A stretch of DNA of 64,000 nt, taken from Chryseobacterium edaphi (GTDB taxonomy: Bacteria; Bacteroidota; Bacteroidia; Flavobacteriales; Weeksellaceae). Shown here piece by piece: positions 53,720-63,600 of the stretch; positions within the stretch are counted from its first letter, which is position 1, and each line of letters starts with the position of its first letter. Below the pieces are notes generated by a model. That model was given only the letters and a program-made list of their open reading frames with translations, was not told where the DNA came from and did no database searches. The stretch covers positions 310,001 to 374,000 of the forward strand of contig NZ_JAOTEM010000003.1 of assembly GCF_025628985.1 (NCBI RefSeq). Direction: 5' to 3'. A program made the position numbers and the translations under genes.

Positions 53720-54432
53720 ACAATTCCGTCAAAATTTTTCATTGCTATGAGCTTCTCAGTCGTAAATCCCTCAGCGTAAGTAACTCCCGATAATCTTCCA
53801 AGATCTTGTGCACGATAAGTAAGACTTTCATAAAAGTCTTTTGAGGTGATCGGAGTTTCCGGCTCTGTAGATTTCGGATCATAAAACTGTGTTTTAAAAG
53901 CCATACAAGCTTCTAACTTCTTTTCAAGATGTTCTGATATGTCGATGACGAATTCCGGCTTAATATCTTTCCATTGAATATAGTGAAAAATTTGCTTTGG
54001 TCTCCACACTTCCTGATTATCTCCACCAACAATTGTTTCTATCTTTCTTAATCCAGCTAAAAAGCACGCATCAGATACTAATTTCGCCGCTTTTGCATGA
54101 TCCGGATGTCTATCGTCAATTGCATTAGCCAAGACGATTTCTGGCCGGTATTTGCGGATCATTTTTACAATCTCTAATTGATATTCTTCAGAATTTACAA
54201 GAAAACCATCTTTTAATCCTAAATTTTCTCTCGTAGCAACTCCTAAAATCTTTGCGGATTCAGTTGCTTCTTCATGTCTTATTTCATCACTTCCACGAGT
54301 TCCTAACTCACCTTTTGTCAGGTCAATTATAACACAGGTTTTTCCTTCAGAAATTAATTTAGCAATGGTTCCGCCACAACCCAATTCTACATCATCTGGA
54401 TGTGCACCAAAAGCAAGTATATCTGTTTTCAT
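53713..54432 (-). CDS. bshB1: Bacillithiol biosynthesis deacetylase BshB1
   Basis: BshB1 removes the acetyl group from GlcNAc-malate in bacillithiol synthesis. The 239-residue PIG-L family protein has the zinc-binding AHPDDVELGCGG near the N-terminus (His11, Asp13, Asp14) and DDRHPDHAKA in the middle. The conserved YESLTYRAQDLGRLSGVTYAEGF-type ending is present. Related PIG-L enzymes include BshB2 and MshB, but the sequence fits BshB1. bshA and bshC are not in this window. It ends next to the tRNA-His promoter. Confidence 0.93.
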   Translation of the reverse strand: MKTDILAFGAHPDDVELGCGGTIAKLISEGKTCVIIDLTKGELGTRGSDEIRHEEATESAKILGVATRENLGLKDGFLVNSEEYQLEIVKMIRKYRPEIVLANAIDDRHPDHAKAAKLVSDACFLAGLRKIETIVGGDNQEVWRPKQIFHYIQWKDIKPEFVIDISEHLEKKLEACMAFKTQFYDPKSTEPETPITSKDFYESLTYRAQDLGRLSGVTYAEGFTTEKLIAMKNFDGIVL

Positions 54433-54516
54433 TTATTCTTTTAATTTTAATCTTTGAAATAAAATGTCAAGTATAATCCTATTTTAGAATTTGTAATCTC
54501 TGATATTTCATATTTT

Positions 54517-54524
54517 CAAATATA
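54517..54524 (-). promoter_or_regulatory. -7 promoter element of bshB1
   Basis: TATATTTG on the minus strand matches TAnnTTTG, about 85 bp upstream of the bshB1 start and just past the terminator of the preceding unit. Confidence 0.45.
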
Positions 54525-54535
54525 AGATTTAAAAT

Positions 54536-54569
54536 AAAAACTTCCCAAACTTGATGAATGGGAAGTTTT
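54536..54569 (-). terminator. Terminator of the TPR gene
   Basis: A perfect 11-bp stem (AAAACTTCCCA and TGGGAAGTTTT) has an 11-base loop, 25 bp past the stop at 54594. Confidence 0.75.
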
Positions 54570-54593
54570 AATATGTATAATTTAAAAATTAAA

Positions 54594-56225
54594 TTACTTA
54601 TTGATCTCTGTATTTAATTTTACAGCATCCTGATAAGTAGGATCTAACTGTAAAGATTTAGCAACATAATCTTTCGCTTTTGCGGCATCAGAATCTTTAG
54701 ATAAATATGCTACAGCGAAGTATGCATATGCTAAAGTCTGCTTGTTTGCATCAACCTCTGCCGGTTTTACAGTAGCGATATATTTTTCATAAGCAATTTT
54801 TGCAGCATCATTATTAGTTGCTTGCTGGTAAGCATACCCTAAACTGTAGTAAGCAGGAGCCCAATCTGGTAAAATTGCACTCATTTTCTGCCAAGTTAGG
54901 ATCGCCCCATTCCAGTTCTTAACGTCCTGATAAGCTGTAGCTAATTTGTATAATGCATCAGAATCCTGAGCATTTGCTGCCACTTGTTTCTTTAATGCTT
55001 CGATTTGAGGATTCGTTGGTCCTGCATCAACAGAAGACTGAGAAGCTCCTCCTCCACTTATCTTAACCAATTCCATATCCCACTTCATTGTTTCATCTTT
55101 TGCAGCTTTAGCAATTGCAACTTTTTGCTGAGATTCAGCTGTAAGAGCAGCTTTTTTAGCAGCATCTGTTTCAGTTTTAGCTAATCCAGCAGCGATAAGA
55201 CCTTGCAAACCTTGATCTGCAGGCTGTACTCTTGATTTTTCAGCTTGAGAAACGAAGGTATCCATGTTTTGTTTTGCTTCAGCATATTGTCCGTCTGCAT
55301 AATTTACATACGCTCTCAATTTGAATTTGATAGGATCATTTACTTTATCAAAAATCTTATCTAAAATCATTTTAGAATTGGCGTAGTCTTCATTGGTAAA
55401 ATACAATTTAGCAATCTCCAACTGAGTATATGGATCTTCATCAGCATATTTTGTATAGTTGATCAAATCCTGAGTTGCTTTTGCATTCTCTTGATATTTG
55501 ATATTATAAGCAGCTAAAGCTTTGTATGCAGGTGCATAAGTTGCATCTGTTGCAATTGCTTTCTCAATACTTGTTTTAGCCTGCTGCCACTGTTGAGCAG
55601 CCATCCAAAGAGTTCCGATTCTTGTATAAACTGAGGCCTTATTTTTGGCTAAAGGCAAAGCTTTGTCATAAGCTGACATTGCATCACCAGGAATTCTTTT
55701 TAATCTATAAGCATCACCTAAAGTATAGTAATAGTTTGCAGGAACTTCTTTCTTAGCCGCTCTTTCAATTGCTTTATTCAAAAACTGAATTGCCAAATCC
55801 GGAGAGTTATTTTTTTCAAATAAAGTCAAAGCTTCCGCAGCTCTGAAAAGAACTTCAGCATCTTTCTCTCTTGAATCTGTAACTATTTTCTGAATTTCAG
55901 CAATAGCACTTTTATCACCTTTACCCAATTTAACCGTAGCTAAACCAAGTTTATTTAAATAACTTTTGCTGTCTGCAGCAAGACCTTTATTAAAGCTTTC
56001 AGTTGCCTGAGCAAAATCAGGTTCTGATTGTCTTAAATAAGTATTTCCTAAATAGAAATAATTTTCTGCTTTTGGTTCTTTGGCAATCATCTGAGTGAAA
56101 TTGTTTTTTGCCTGAGCAAATTTATCACTGTCAATACTGTTGATACCATCTTGTAACGTTTGTGCAATTGTAAAATTGCTAAAAAACACAACCGCTGCTC
56201 CAAAAGCAATCTTCTTTACATTCAT
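54594..56225 (-). CDS. Exported tetratricopeptide-repeat protein
   Basis: This protein of about 543 residues has a signal peptide (from MNVKKIAFGAAVVFF, cleavage after FTIAQ) and a chain of TPR helices along most of its length, including AENYFYLGNTYLRQSEPDFA, NYYYTLGDAYRLKRIPGDA and PAYYSLGYAYQQATNNDAA. A Gly/Ser linker near residue 390 splits two TPR arrays. The ATG at 56225 is preferred over two upstream ATGs that precede the signal peptide. It closes the cluster exbB-exbD-exbD-tonB-small membrane protein-PstS-like lipoprotein, so a periplasmic adaptor role is inferred from position. Confidence 0.88.
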   Translation of the reverse strand: MNVKKIAFGAAVVFFSNFTIAQTLQDGINSIDSDKFAQAKNNFTQMIAKEPKAENYFYLGNTYLRQSEPDFAQATESFNKGLAADSKSYLNKLGLATVKLGKGDKSAIAEIQKIVTDSREKDAEVLFRAAEALTLFEKNNSPDLAIQFLNKAIERAAKKEVPANYYYTLGDAYRLKRIPGDAMSAYDKALPLAKNKASVYTRIGTLWMAAQQWQQAKTSIEKAIATDATYAPAYKALAAYNIKYQENAKATQDLINYTKYADEDPYTQLEIAKLYFTNEDYANSKMILDKIFDKVNDPIKFKLRAYVNYADGQYAEAKQNMDTFVSQAEKSRVQPADQGLQGLIAAGLAKTETDAAKKAALTAESQQKVAIAKAAKDETMKWDMELVKISGGGASQSSVDAGPTNPQIEALKKQVAANAQDSDALYKLATAYQDVKNWNGAILTWQKMSAILPDWAPAYYSLGYAYQQATNNDAAKIAYEKYIATVKPAEVDANKQTLAYAYFAVAYLSKDSDAAKAKDYVAKSLQLDPTYQDAVKLNTEINK

Positions 56226-56334
56226 AATCATTATATCTTTCATTATATATTTTCTAAATTGAACTATAATTTACACACAATTTTCAGACCAAAATAAATG
56301 AATTAAATTGGTAATCAGATGAATTTAATATTAT

Positions 56335-57204
56335 TTAACGCATCTGAACTTCTCGGCTGTAAATATTATATGGCTGCAAACCTTCTTTTTGCACAATTAT
56401 TTGTCCTAACTGTGTGCATGAATATCTTATGAAACCACTCGCAATGTTAAAATTTCCTTCATTTGTTAAGAAATATAAAACTCTTGTAAAAGGATATTTC
56501 ATTTCACGCAAACCTTCAAAATCCGGTGAATATGATTTTCCATTTGATTCCACAGGTAAAATTTTGATTAGATCTCTTAACTTTTCAGCATTTTTATCGT
56601 AAGGTCTGCTAATTGTATTCAAGCCAACAACTCCTATTTTATTTGGGTATTTATTTAATTCTTCGATAACATTTGTACTTCCCGGAATAATCGAATACTT
56701 CAAATCCTTCGGAAGTTTTTTAAGTTTTTGAGCTACAAAATTTAAATTACTTGAGTTTGCACCATCATAGATAAAGTTTTTATCATCAGATTGCATTCCC
56801 TGAGCAATTTCGTCCATGGTGATAGTTGTTCTCTCAGAGTTTTTAGGAACAACAAAAACAACAGCATCAGCTGCAAATTTTGCCGGTAAAAATTTCAAAT
56901 CTGCCTGCTCCTCGTAAGCTTTAATCTCTTCAGCAGATAACTCTTTTGACATTACAGCAATTCTCGCTTTATCATGCAAAAGATCTAAGAAACCTAAATC
57001 TTCTTTTTTTGTGACAACTTTTATTTTAGTTTCAGGATAATTAATCATATATCCATCGGCTAAAGCTTCAGTAACACTTTTAAAAGACTCATCCGTTAAG
57101 ATTGTCATATCTCCTTTATGATAAGATGGAGATTTGTCTTCTTTTTTTGAACAACTTACTGTAAAAGCAAGAATCAAAAGGATCAATAACTTTAAACTAT
57201 TCAT
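56335..57204 (-). CDS. PstS-like substrate-binding lipoprotein
   Basis: This protein of about 289 residues begins with a lipoprotein signal peptide (MNSLKLLILLILAFTVSC, lipobox TVSC). The rest is a periplasmic-binding-protein fold like PstS: GDMTILTDESF, a region with ARIAVMSKELS, AADAVVFVVPKNS and PFTRVLYFL. The upstream ATG at 57258 is rejected because it would add residues before the signal peptide. It overlaps the small membrane protein gene by 8 bp. No phosphate transporter genes are nearby. The link to the TonB cluster suggests a role other than ABC transport. Confidence 0.85.
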   Translation of the reverse strand: MNSLKLLILLILAFTVSCSKKEDKSPSYHKGDMTILTDESFKSVTEALADGYMINYPETKIKVVTKKEDLGFLDLLHDKARIAVMSKELSAEEIKAYEEQADLKFLPAKFAADAVVFVVPKNSERTTITMDEIAQGMQSDDKNFIYDGANSSNLNFVAQKLKKLPKDLKYSIIPGSTNVIEELNKYPNKIGVVGLNTISRPYDKNAEKLRDLIKILPVESNGKSYSPDFEGLREMKYPFTRVLYFLTNEGNFNIASGFIRYSCTQLGQIIVQKEGLQPYNIYSREVQMR

Positions 57205-57394
57205 GATCCCCGGTATTTTTAATTTTTGAAACTGCTCTCCAAATTCTGAAAAAGCCATACAGCATTACCAATCCACCGAGCGGATACGCCACTGCGGGCT
57301 CCAAGAGTGTAAAGAAGAATTTGTAGATAATAATTACAATCCCGAGGACTATATAAAACAATCCTGTGACTAAGGATAACCAATTGAACATCAT
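57197..57394 (-). CDS. Small membrane protein of unknown function
   Basis: This 65-residue protein has two hydrophobic helices (about 5-28 and 33-52) joined by a short loop and ends in a charged tail. The gene starts with two ATG codons, and the second may be used. Its stop overlaps the start of the PstS-like lipoprotein gene by 8 bp, so translation is coupled. A promoter element sits right before the start. It is unrecognised beyond this conserved position. Confidence 0.72.
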   Translation of the reverse strand: MMFNWLSLVTGLFYIVLGIVIIIYKFFFTLLEPAVAYPLGGLVMLYGFFRIWRAVSKIKNTGDHE

Positions 57395-57398
57395 ATAA

Positions 57399-57406
57399 CA
57401 AAAGTA
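57399..57406 (-). promoter_or_regulatory. -7 promoter element of the small membrane protein unit
   Basis: TACTTTTG on the minus strand matches TAnnTTTG and ends 4 bp before the first ATG, implying a leaderless or nearly leaderless transcript. It would let the lower half of the cluster be expressed apart from exbB-tonB. Confidence 0.5.
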
Positions 57407-57417
57407 TTAAAAAAAAT

Positions 57418-57446
57418 AAAAAGAGAAGCGATTGCTTCTCTTTTTT
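57418..57446 (-). terminator. Terminator of the exbB-exbD-exbD-tonB operon
   Basis: A perfect 12-bp stem (AAAAAGAGAAGC and its complement) with a 4-base loop lies 20 bp past the tonB stop codon, with a U-run on the minus strand. Confidence 0.85.
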
Positions 57447-57466
57447 AATAGTATTTAAGATAAATA

Positions 57467-58309
57467 TTATCCTTCAAAATTCATCGTTAACGGTAATCTG
57501 AATCTGTAACGAACAGATTGACCATTGATTTTTGCAGGAGTCCATTTATTTTTAATTGACTTAATCGTTCTAACAGCTTCAGAATTGAAATCTGAGTTTT
57601 TACCATTAGCTTTTACGTCTGTAATAGATCCGTCTCTTTCTACTACGAAAGTAACTTCAGCTTTAACAGTACCTTCATCACCGTTCATCGCTGAACCATC
57701 GAAGTTACCAGAAACTTTATTTCTGAACGCATTTATTCCTCCAGGAAATTCTGCAGTTTGCTCAACCTCACTATACACCTGAGTGTCACTTACCTGAGGT
57801 TTAACTTCAGCTGTTGAAGCTTTAGTCCCTGTAGATGGTGGTGGTGGCGGAGGAGTATATGCAGGAGCTTTTACACCTTCCTGAGCTACCAAACCAGTCT
57901 GAGTTTCTAACTGCTTAGAAATTGGCGGCGGCGGAGTCTCGATCTTAGGAGCTTTCACCGGTTCCGGAACTACGTTTTGGATAACCTCGATTTTTTCTTC
58001 CTCTTTTGGTGGAGGTGGTGGAGGTGGTTCTTCTTCTTTCGGCTCCTCTATAATTTTATCTTCTTGTAAAATATCTACCAAATCTGCTTTCACCTGAACT
58101 TCGTCAGCTTTATTCATATTTTGAATAGTAAGATAAATAAAAGGAGATAAAGCAGCCACTAAGAATAATGATGTACCAATGATAAAAGACTTAGTCAGTA
58201 ATCTAGGATACTGAGTTCTGATATCATATGCACCATAACTTTTATTTCTGTTTTCGAATACAATCTCATCTAATGAAAGATTCTGACTGTATACATTTTC
58301 ATCTGCCAT
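57467..58309 (-). CDS. tonB: Energy transducer TonB
   Basis: TonB passes the energy of the proton gradient from ExbB/ExbD to outer-membrane TonB-dependent transporters. The 280-residue protein has one transmembrane helix (about 40-64, IIGTSLFLVAALSPFIYLTI) and a periplasmic Pro/Glu-rich spacer with EEPPPPPPPKEEE. A C-terminal TonB fold (about 190-278) follows with VTFVVERDGSITDVK and TPAKINGQSVRYRFRLPL. It is the fourth gene of the exb cluster. The polyproline spacer is shorter than in E. coli TonB. Confidence 0.95.
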   Translation of the reverse strand: MADENVYSQNLSLDEIVFENRNKSYGAYDIRTQYPRLLTKSFIIGTSLFLVAALSPFIYLTIQNMNKADEVQVKADLVDILQEDKIIEEPKEEEPPPPPPPKEEEKIEVIQNVVPEPVKAPKIETPPPPISKQLETQTGLVAQEGVKAPAYTPPPPPPSTGTKASTAEVKPQVSDTQVYSEVEQTAEFPGGINAFRNKVSGNFDGSAMNGDEGTVKAEVTFVVERDGSITDVKANGKNSDFNSEAVRTIKSIKNKWTPAKINGQSVRYRFRLPLTMNFEG

Positions 58310-58333
58310 TGTAATTCAAATTTAATGGTTAAA

Positions 58334-58903
58334 TTACTTTGTTGCAGGTGCAGCACCAGCTGGATTACCCACTTTTCTATCATAAATAGCTTTCTCCCAA
58401 GGCTTAAGATCAGTCACACCGTACTGCTCACTCTTGGTAATTGCCATTTCGTCAAGAATATCTACAAAGTTCTTATATACTGCATCGTCAGTCGGTTTGA
58501 TAATCACTGTAAATTTAGTTTTATCAGCCGCACCATTCTTTGCTTGCTCTATAATCTTTCTGATTCCTTCTCTGTCAAAAGTAGTTTCGTTAAGATTTTG
58601 ATCAGTCAAAGAAGTATTATCCTGCTGATGCCAAAATATCTTATTGTCTTTACCTAATAATAAAGAAATTGAATTTGAAAGTTTAATCTCGGTCGGAGGT
58701 GGTTTTGGAGTATTTTCTTTCGGTTTTGCCGGAAGACCCAAATCCATAACATTCGGTTTAGAGAATGTGGTTGTGAACATAAAGAAGGTAATCAATAGAA
58801 AACCCAAGTCCACCATCGGAGTCATATCGACTCTGGTACTCTGTTTCTTGGAACGTACTTTGCCGCCTTTGGCGCCTTTTTCCTGTACTTGTACTTCTGC
58901 CAT
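58334..58903 (-). CDS. exbD: Biopolymer transporter ExbD (second copy)
   Basis: ExbD is the single-helix partner of ExbB in the proton-driven motor. The 189-residue protein has an N-terminal cytoplasmic tail rich in Lys, then the transmembrane helix containing the conserved functional aspartate (MVDLGFLLITFFMFTTTF, Asp in MVDLGF). A periplasmic domain follows with FTVIIKPTDDAVYKNFVDIL. It is 12 bp from the first exbD and 24 bp from tonB. Confidence 0.94.
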   Translation of the reverse strand: MAEVQVQEKGAKGGKVRSKKQSTRVDMTPMVDLGFLLITFFMFTTTFSKPNVMDLGLPAKPKENTPKPPPTEIKLSNSISLLLGKDNKIFWHQQDNTSLTDQNLNETTFDREGIRKIIEQAKNGAADKTKFTVIIKPTDDAVYKNFVDILDEMAITKSEQYGVTDLKPWEKAIYDRKVGNPAGAAPATK

Positions 58904-58915
58904 TTCTAAATGATG

Positions 58916-59524
58916 TTATTGATTAGGTTTACCTTCTTGTGACGTTATCAACCAAAATTTAAGAAAATCAATATCTCTTAAACCCTCAAATAAACTTTTA
59001 ACTTTAGGATATCCAGTTGTAACATCTCCCTTGATTGCTAATTTGTAATCAGGATTAACGCTTAAACTTTGCTCTACCCAGTCAACTAATTGTTTATTAG
59101 TACTATCCATAGGAATCCCAGTAGGACTCTTGAAATTTTTCTGCGCATCTTCCGGCAAATCAAGATAGCTTTTCAGCTGGTTCATAGGAACCCCGATTGC
59201 CTGAACTCTTTGAAATGCAACTTTTTGTTTGTTGTCAAAAGTAACACCGTACTTTTGTCCCATTTTATCTAAAAGTTGTACTCTTTCTGAACCGTTATCA
59301 ACAGGCTGGAAATAAAATTTTCCGTCTGGTGTAGCGTTGATAGTCATTAAACTAGCATCAGGAAGTAATTTTTCTGAGATCGAAGATGGCGGCTTAATCT
59401 GCTCCACGTCAGGTTTCTTAAACTGAGTGGTCAATATAAAGAATGTAAGTAGTAGGAATGCAACGTCACACATTGCCGTCATATCCGTAACTACCCCATG
59501 TCTTTTTGGTTTGACTCTCGCCAT
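58916..59524 (-). CDS. exbD: Biopolymer transporter ExbD (first copy)
   Basis: This 202-residue ExbD has the same layout, with a helix CDVAFLLLTFFILTTQF carrying the functional aspartate. Its periplasmic domain is more divergent and longer, ending IDFLKFWLITSQEGKPNQ. Two exbD copies in tandem are usual in Bacteroidota and are thought to act as different partners of one ExbB or TonB. It is 60 bp downstream of exbB. Confidence 0.94.
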   Translation of the reverse strand: MARVKPKRHGVVTDMTAMCDVAFLLLTFFILTTQFKKPDVEQIKPPSSISEKLLPDASLMTINATPDGKFYFQPVDNGSERVQLLDKMGQKYGVTFDNKQKVAFQRVQAIGVPMNQLKSYLDLPEDAQKNFKSPTGIPMDSTNKQLVDWVEQSLSVNPDYKLAIKGDVTTGYPKVKSLFEGLRDIDFLKFWLITSQEGKPNQ

Positions 59525-59584
59525 TATTTTATTTATTTTTAATTAAACTTCTTTTTACAATGCAAATATCTTGCTACAAAATTC

Positions 59585-60448
59585 TTAGTTGAATTCCGCA
59601 AAAGATTGTTGGATGCTCATAGCGATCTCATCGATCTTGTAAGTCAATCCGTCAATTTTAGATGTAAAGAAGTTGTAAAGCATAATCGCAATTGCAGAAG
59701 TACCAATACCTAAAGCTGTGTTGATCAATGCTTCAGAGATACCTGTAGAAAGTGCAGCAGCATCAGGAGTACCACCTCCAGAACCTAATGCGAAGAACGC
59801 CTTGATCATCCCGATTACTGTACCAAGTAGTGCGATCAATGTTGCAACTGTACCTAGAGTAGAAAGAATCATCATGTTTTTCTCAAGCATTGGCATTTCA
59901 AGAGTAGTAGCCTCTTCGATAGCTTTGTTCAAAGCAACCATTTTTTGCTCTTTGTTTAATGTAGTGTCATTAGAAAGAGCCTTGTAAGTTGTAAGACCTT
60001 CTTTTACTACGTTACCAACAGAACCTTCTTGTCTGTCACACTCTTCTAAAGCTTCGTCAACTCTGTTTTGGTTTAGTAAGCTTCTTACTTTTACTACGAA
60101 ATTATCCAAGTTACCTTTTCCAGCAGCTTTGCTAAGAATAAAATATCTTTCGAAAGAGAAAACGATTACCGTGATCATGAAAGTAATCAAGATCGGTACG
60201 ATGATCCCTCCTTTGTAGATAATTCCCAAAAACGACTCTGGGTGAATGTCTTTTCCTTCAACACTTGAAAAAGCAACAGAACCACTTCCTAGTTTGTCTG
60301 CATCTTTAAAGTTTCCTGGGCTACCAAGAACAAATAAATAAATACAAATTCCTATAACTAATAGAATAGGAATAATTACAGCCGGATTAAGACCCCCTGC
60401 TTTTTTAGCAACTACTTGCTCATCATTTTTTGAAACATTCATTTCCAT
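59585..60448 (-). CDS. exbB: MotA/TolQ/ExbB proton channel family protein
   Basis: ExbB forms the proton channel with ExbD. The 287-residue protein has three main helices: IIPILLVIGICIYLFVLG (about 30), VPILITFMITVIVFSFERYF (about 90) and, after a helical cytoplasmic loop, the conserved GTVATLIALLGTVIGMIKAFF with the following AALSTGISEALINTALGIGTSAIAIM. The gene heads the cluster. A second in-frame ATG follows two codons later. The long N-terminal helix segment is usual for Bacteroidota. Confidence 0.95.
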   Translation of the reverse strand: MEMNVSKNDEQVVAKKAGGLNPAVIIPILLVIGICIYLFVLGSPGNFKDADKLGSGSVAFSSVEGKDIHPESFLGIIYKGGIIVPILITFMITVIVFSFERYFILSKAAGKGNLDNFVVKVRSLLNQNRVDEALEECDRQEGSVGNVVKEGLTTYKALSNDTTLNKEQKMVALNKAIEEATTLEMPMLEKNMMILSTLGTVATLIALLGTVIGMIKAFFALGSGGGTPDAAALSTGISEALINTALGIGTSAIAIMLYNFFTSKIDGLTYKIDEIAMSIQQSFAEFN

Positions 60449-60497
60449 ATTTAACTAAATTATATTGTTTAAAAATTTTAAAGTTGTAAAATAAAGG

Positions 60498-60505
60498 CAA
60501 AATTA
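60498..60505 (-). promoter_or_regulatory. -7 promoter element of the exbB operon
   Basis: TAATTTTG on the minus strand matches TAnnTTTG, 49 bp upstream of exbB. The rest of the 239-bp gap to leuS is AT-rich, with no further feature seen. Confidence 0.5.
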
Positions 60506-60687
60506 CTTAAAATGCAATAGTCTTAAATAAACATTTTGTCTTTTTTTGATAACGAAAATTTAATACGATTCCGATATTGTAATTATATCTAAAAATTTTA
60601 CTGATTTTTATCATTAATTGAAATTACATTAAAAAATCAAAAAATTTAACGGCTAATTTTTTTGAAATTACCAATGTTAAATTTGTT

Positions 60688-63600
60688 TTAAATTACAATA
60701 TTTACAATCTTTTTAGGTACTACAATAATCTTTTTAGGCGTATTACCTTCCAAAATCTCTTTCATTTTTTCATTTTGAAGCACTAAATCTTCAACTTCCT
60801 TCGCCGAAAGTTGAGCCGAAAGTGAAATTTTGAATTTCATCTTACCATTTACACTTACCGGATAATTAATTTCGTCTTCAATTAAATATTCTTCGTTGAG
60901 TTCCGGGAACTTTTCAAATTCAATTGACTCGCTGTGACCAAGCAAATTCCATACCTCTTCACAGATATGTGGAGCATATGGGGAAATTATAACGGCTAAA
61001 GGTTCTAATATATTGCGCTTATTGCACTTTAATTTCTGTAACTCATTGACAGCGATCATAAATGAGGAAACTGACGTATTGAAAGAAAAATTTTCAATAT
61101 CGTAAACCACTTTCTTTATTAAAGTATGCAAAATTTTATATTCCGTTTTTGTAGGCTCTTCTTCTGAAACTTCAAAAGTATCTTCATTAAAATATAAATT
61201 CCAGAATTTTTTCAGGAAACCATATACTCCACTCAGACCTTGCGTGTTCCAAGGCTTTGATTGTTCTAACGGACCTAAGAACATTTCATACAATCTCAGA
61301 CCGTCTGCACCATATTCTTCACAGATATCATCGGGGTTGACAACATTGTATTTTGACTTGGACATTTTTTCTACTTCACGACCTGTGATGTATTTTCCAT
61401 CTTCCAAAATAAATTCAGCGTCTGCGTAATCTGGTCTCCAAGATCTAAAAGCTTCAGTGTCTAATTCGTCAGAAGTTCCTTTTAATAAAGACACATCAAT
61501 ATGAATAGATTGAATTCCTATCTCTAAAGAGATTGGACCCAACTCTAATTGTTTAGAATTTGGATTCAGTTCTTTTAATTTAAAGAAATACATTTCTTCT
61601 AAAAGTTCTACTTCTTTAGGCTTTTCAATATCAAAATTAGATTTTCCTTTTATTTGAGATTCGTGATATTTAGACTTATAATCATCATATATTTTTTTTA
61701 ATTTATATGTAATAAATATATTTTGTGGTTCATTAATATTTTCATAATCCAAACTTCCATTACCTCGACTTTGTGTATACTCCCCACTTAATCGATACAC
61801 AAACGCACTCATCCCCAAAATCATCCCCTGATTAATCAATTTCTGAAAAGGCTCATCATTATTAATATATCCTCTGTCTTTTAAGAACATATTCCAGAAA
61901 CGAGAATATAATAAGTGACCGGTTGCATGTTCGCTGCCTCCGATGTATAAATCTACCTGTCCCCAATAATCTGACAATTCTTTGTTAGCAAAAACCTCAT
62001 CATTATTAGGATCCATATATCTCAGAAAATACCATGAACTTCCCGCCCAACCAGGCATTGTAGATAATTCTAATGGAAATACAGTTTGATCATCAATTAA
62101 ATCTGTAGTGACAACCTTTTGGTTCACCTCATCCCAGGCAAACGTTTTTGAATTTCCTAACGGCGGATCTCCGTCTTCAGTTGGCAAATATTTTTCAACT
62201 TCAGGAAGTTCCAACGGCAAAGCAGAAGTCGGCAATGTGTAAGGCATTCCGTCCTTATAATATATAGGAACCGGCTCACCCCAATAACGCTGTCTTGAGA
62301 AAATCGCATCACGCTGTCTGTAATTCGTTGTTCCGTGACCGATTCCTTTGTTTTCGATTTCAGAAATTATTTTTGATTTGGCGTCATTATAATTTAAACC
62401 GTTTAAGAAATCTGAATTTACACAAACAGAATCTTTAGAATCAAAAGATTTTTCCTGAATATCTTCTTCTGTTTCTACGACTTTTTTAATTTCTAAATTA
62501 AATTTCTTTGCAAATCTGTGATCACGCTCATCATGTGCAGGAACAGCCATTACAGCTCCCGTTCCGTAACCCATCAATACGTAATCTGAAATATAGATCG
62601 GCATTTTTTCTCCACTAAATGGATTGATTGCATAACTTCCCGTGAAAGCACCTGAAACGTTTTTCACGTCTGCCATTCTATCACGCTCAGTTTTCTTTGA
62701 AGTTTCTTCAATATAAGAATCAACCTCAACTTTTTGTTCGGCTGTCGTAATATTTTCTACTAAAGGATTTTCAGGAGCCAAAACCATAAAAGTTGCTCCA
62801 AAAATAGTATCAGGTCTTGTTGTGAAAACTTCGATTATTTCTTCATGATTTTCTACCTGAAATTTCACCTGCGCTCCCTGAGATTTTCCGATCCAGTATT
62901 CTTGGGAATCTTTCAAAGGTTGTGGCCAGTCAAGAGTTTTTAATCCTTGTAATAGTCTTTCAGAGTAAGCAGAAATTCTCATGCTCCACTGCATCATTTT
63001 CTTTTGAAAAACAGGGAAACCTCCTCTTTCAGATTTTCCGTCTTTCACCTCATCATTTGCTAAAACTGTTCCTAAAGCTGGACACCAGTTTACAGTTGTT
63101 TCCGCTCTGTAAGACAAACGGTAATTTAATAAAATATCTTCTTTATCAATTTCAGAAGCATCTTTCCATTCTTCTGCAGTAAAATTTAATTCATCGTTTT
63201 GATTGGCATTTAAACCTTCTGTTCCTTTTTCTTCAAAATGTTTAATTAAAGTTTCGATAGATTCTGCCCTGTCTGTATCTTTATTATACCAAGAATGGAA
63301 TAATTCAATAAAAATCCATTGTGTCCATTTATAATAAGAAGCGTCAGAAGTTCTTACTTCTCTGCTCCAGTCAAATGAAAAACCAATTTTTCTTAATTGC
63401 TCTTCGTATCTCGTAATGTTTTGCTCAGTTGTAATTGCAGGATGTTGCCCGGTCTGAATTGCATATTGCTCAGCAGGAAGTCCGAAACTATCGTAACCAA
63501 CAGGATGAAGAACGTTGAAACCTTGATGTCTTTTATATCTTGCATAAATATCTGATGCAATATATCCGAGAGGATGACCTACGTGAAGTCCTGCTCCCGA

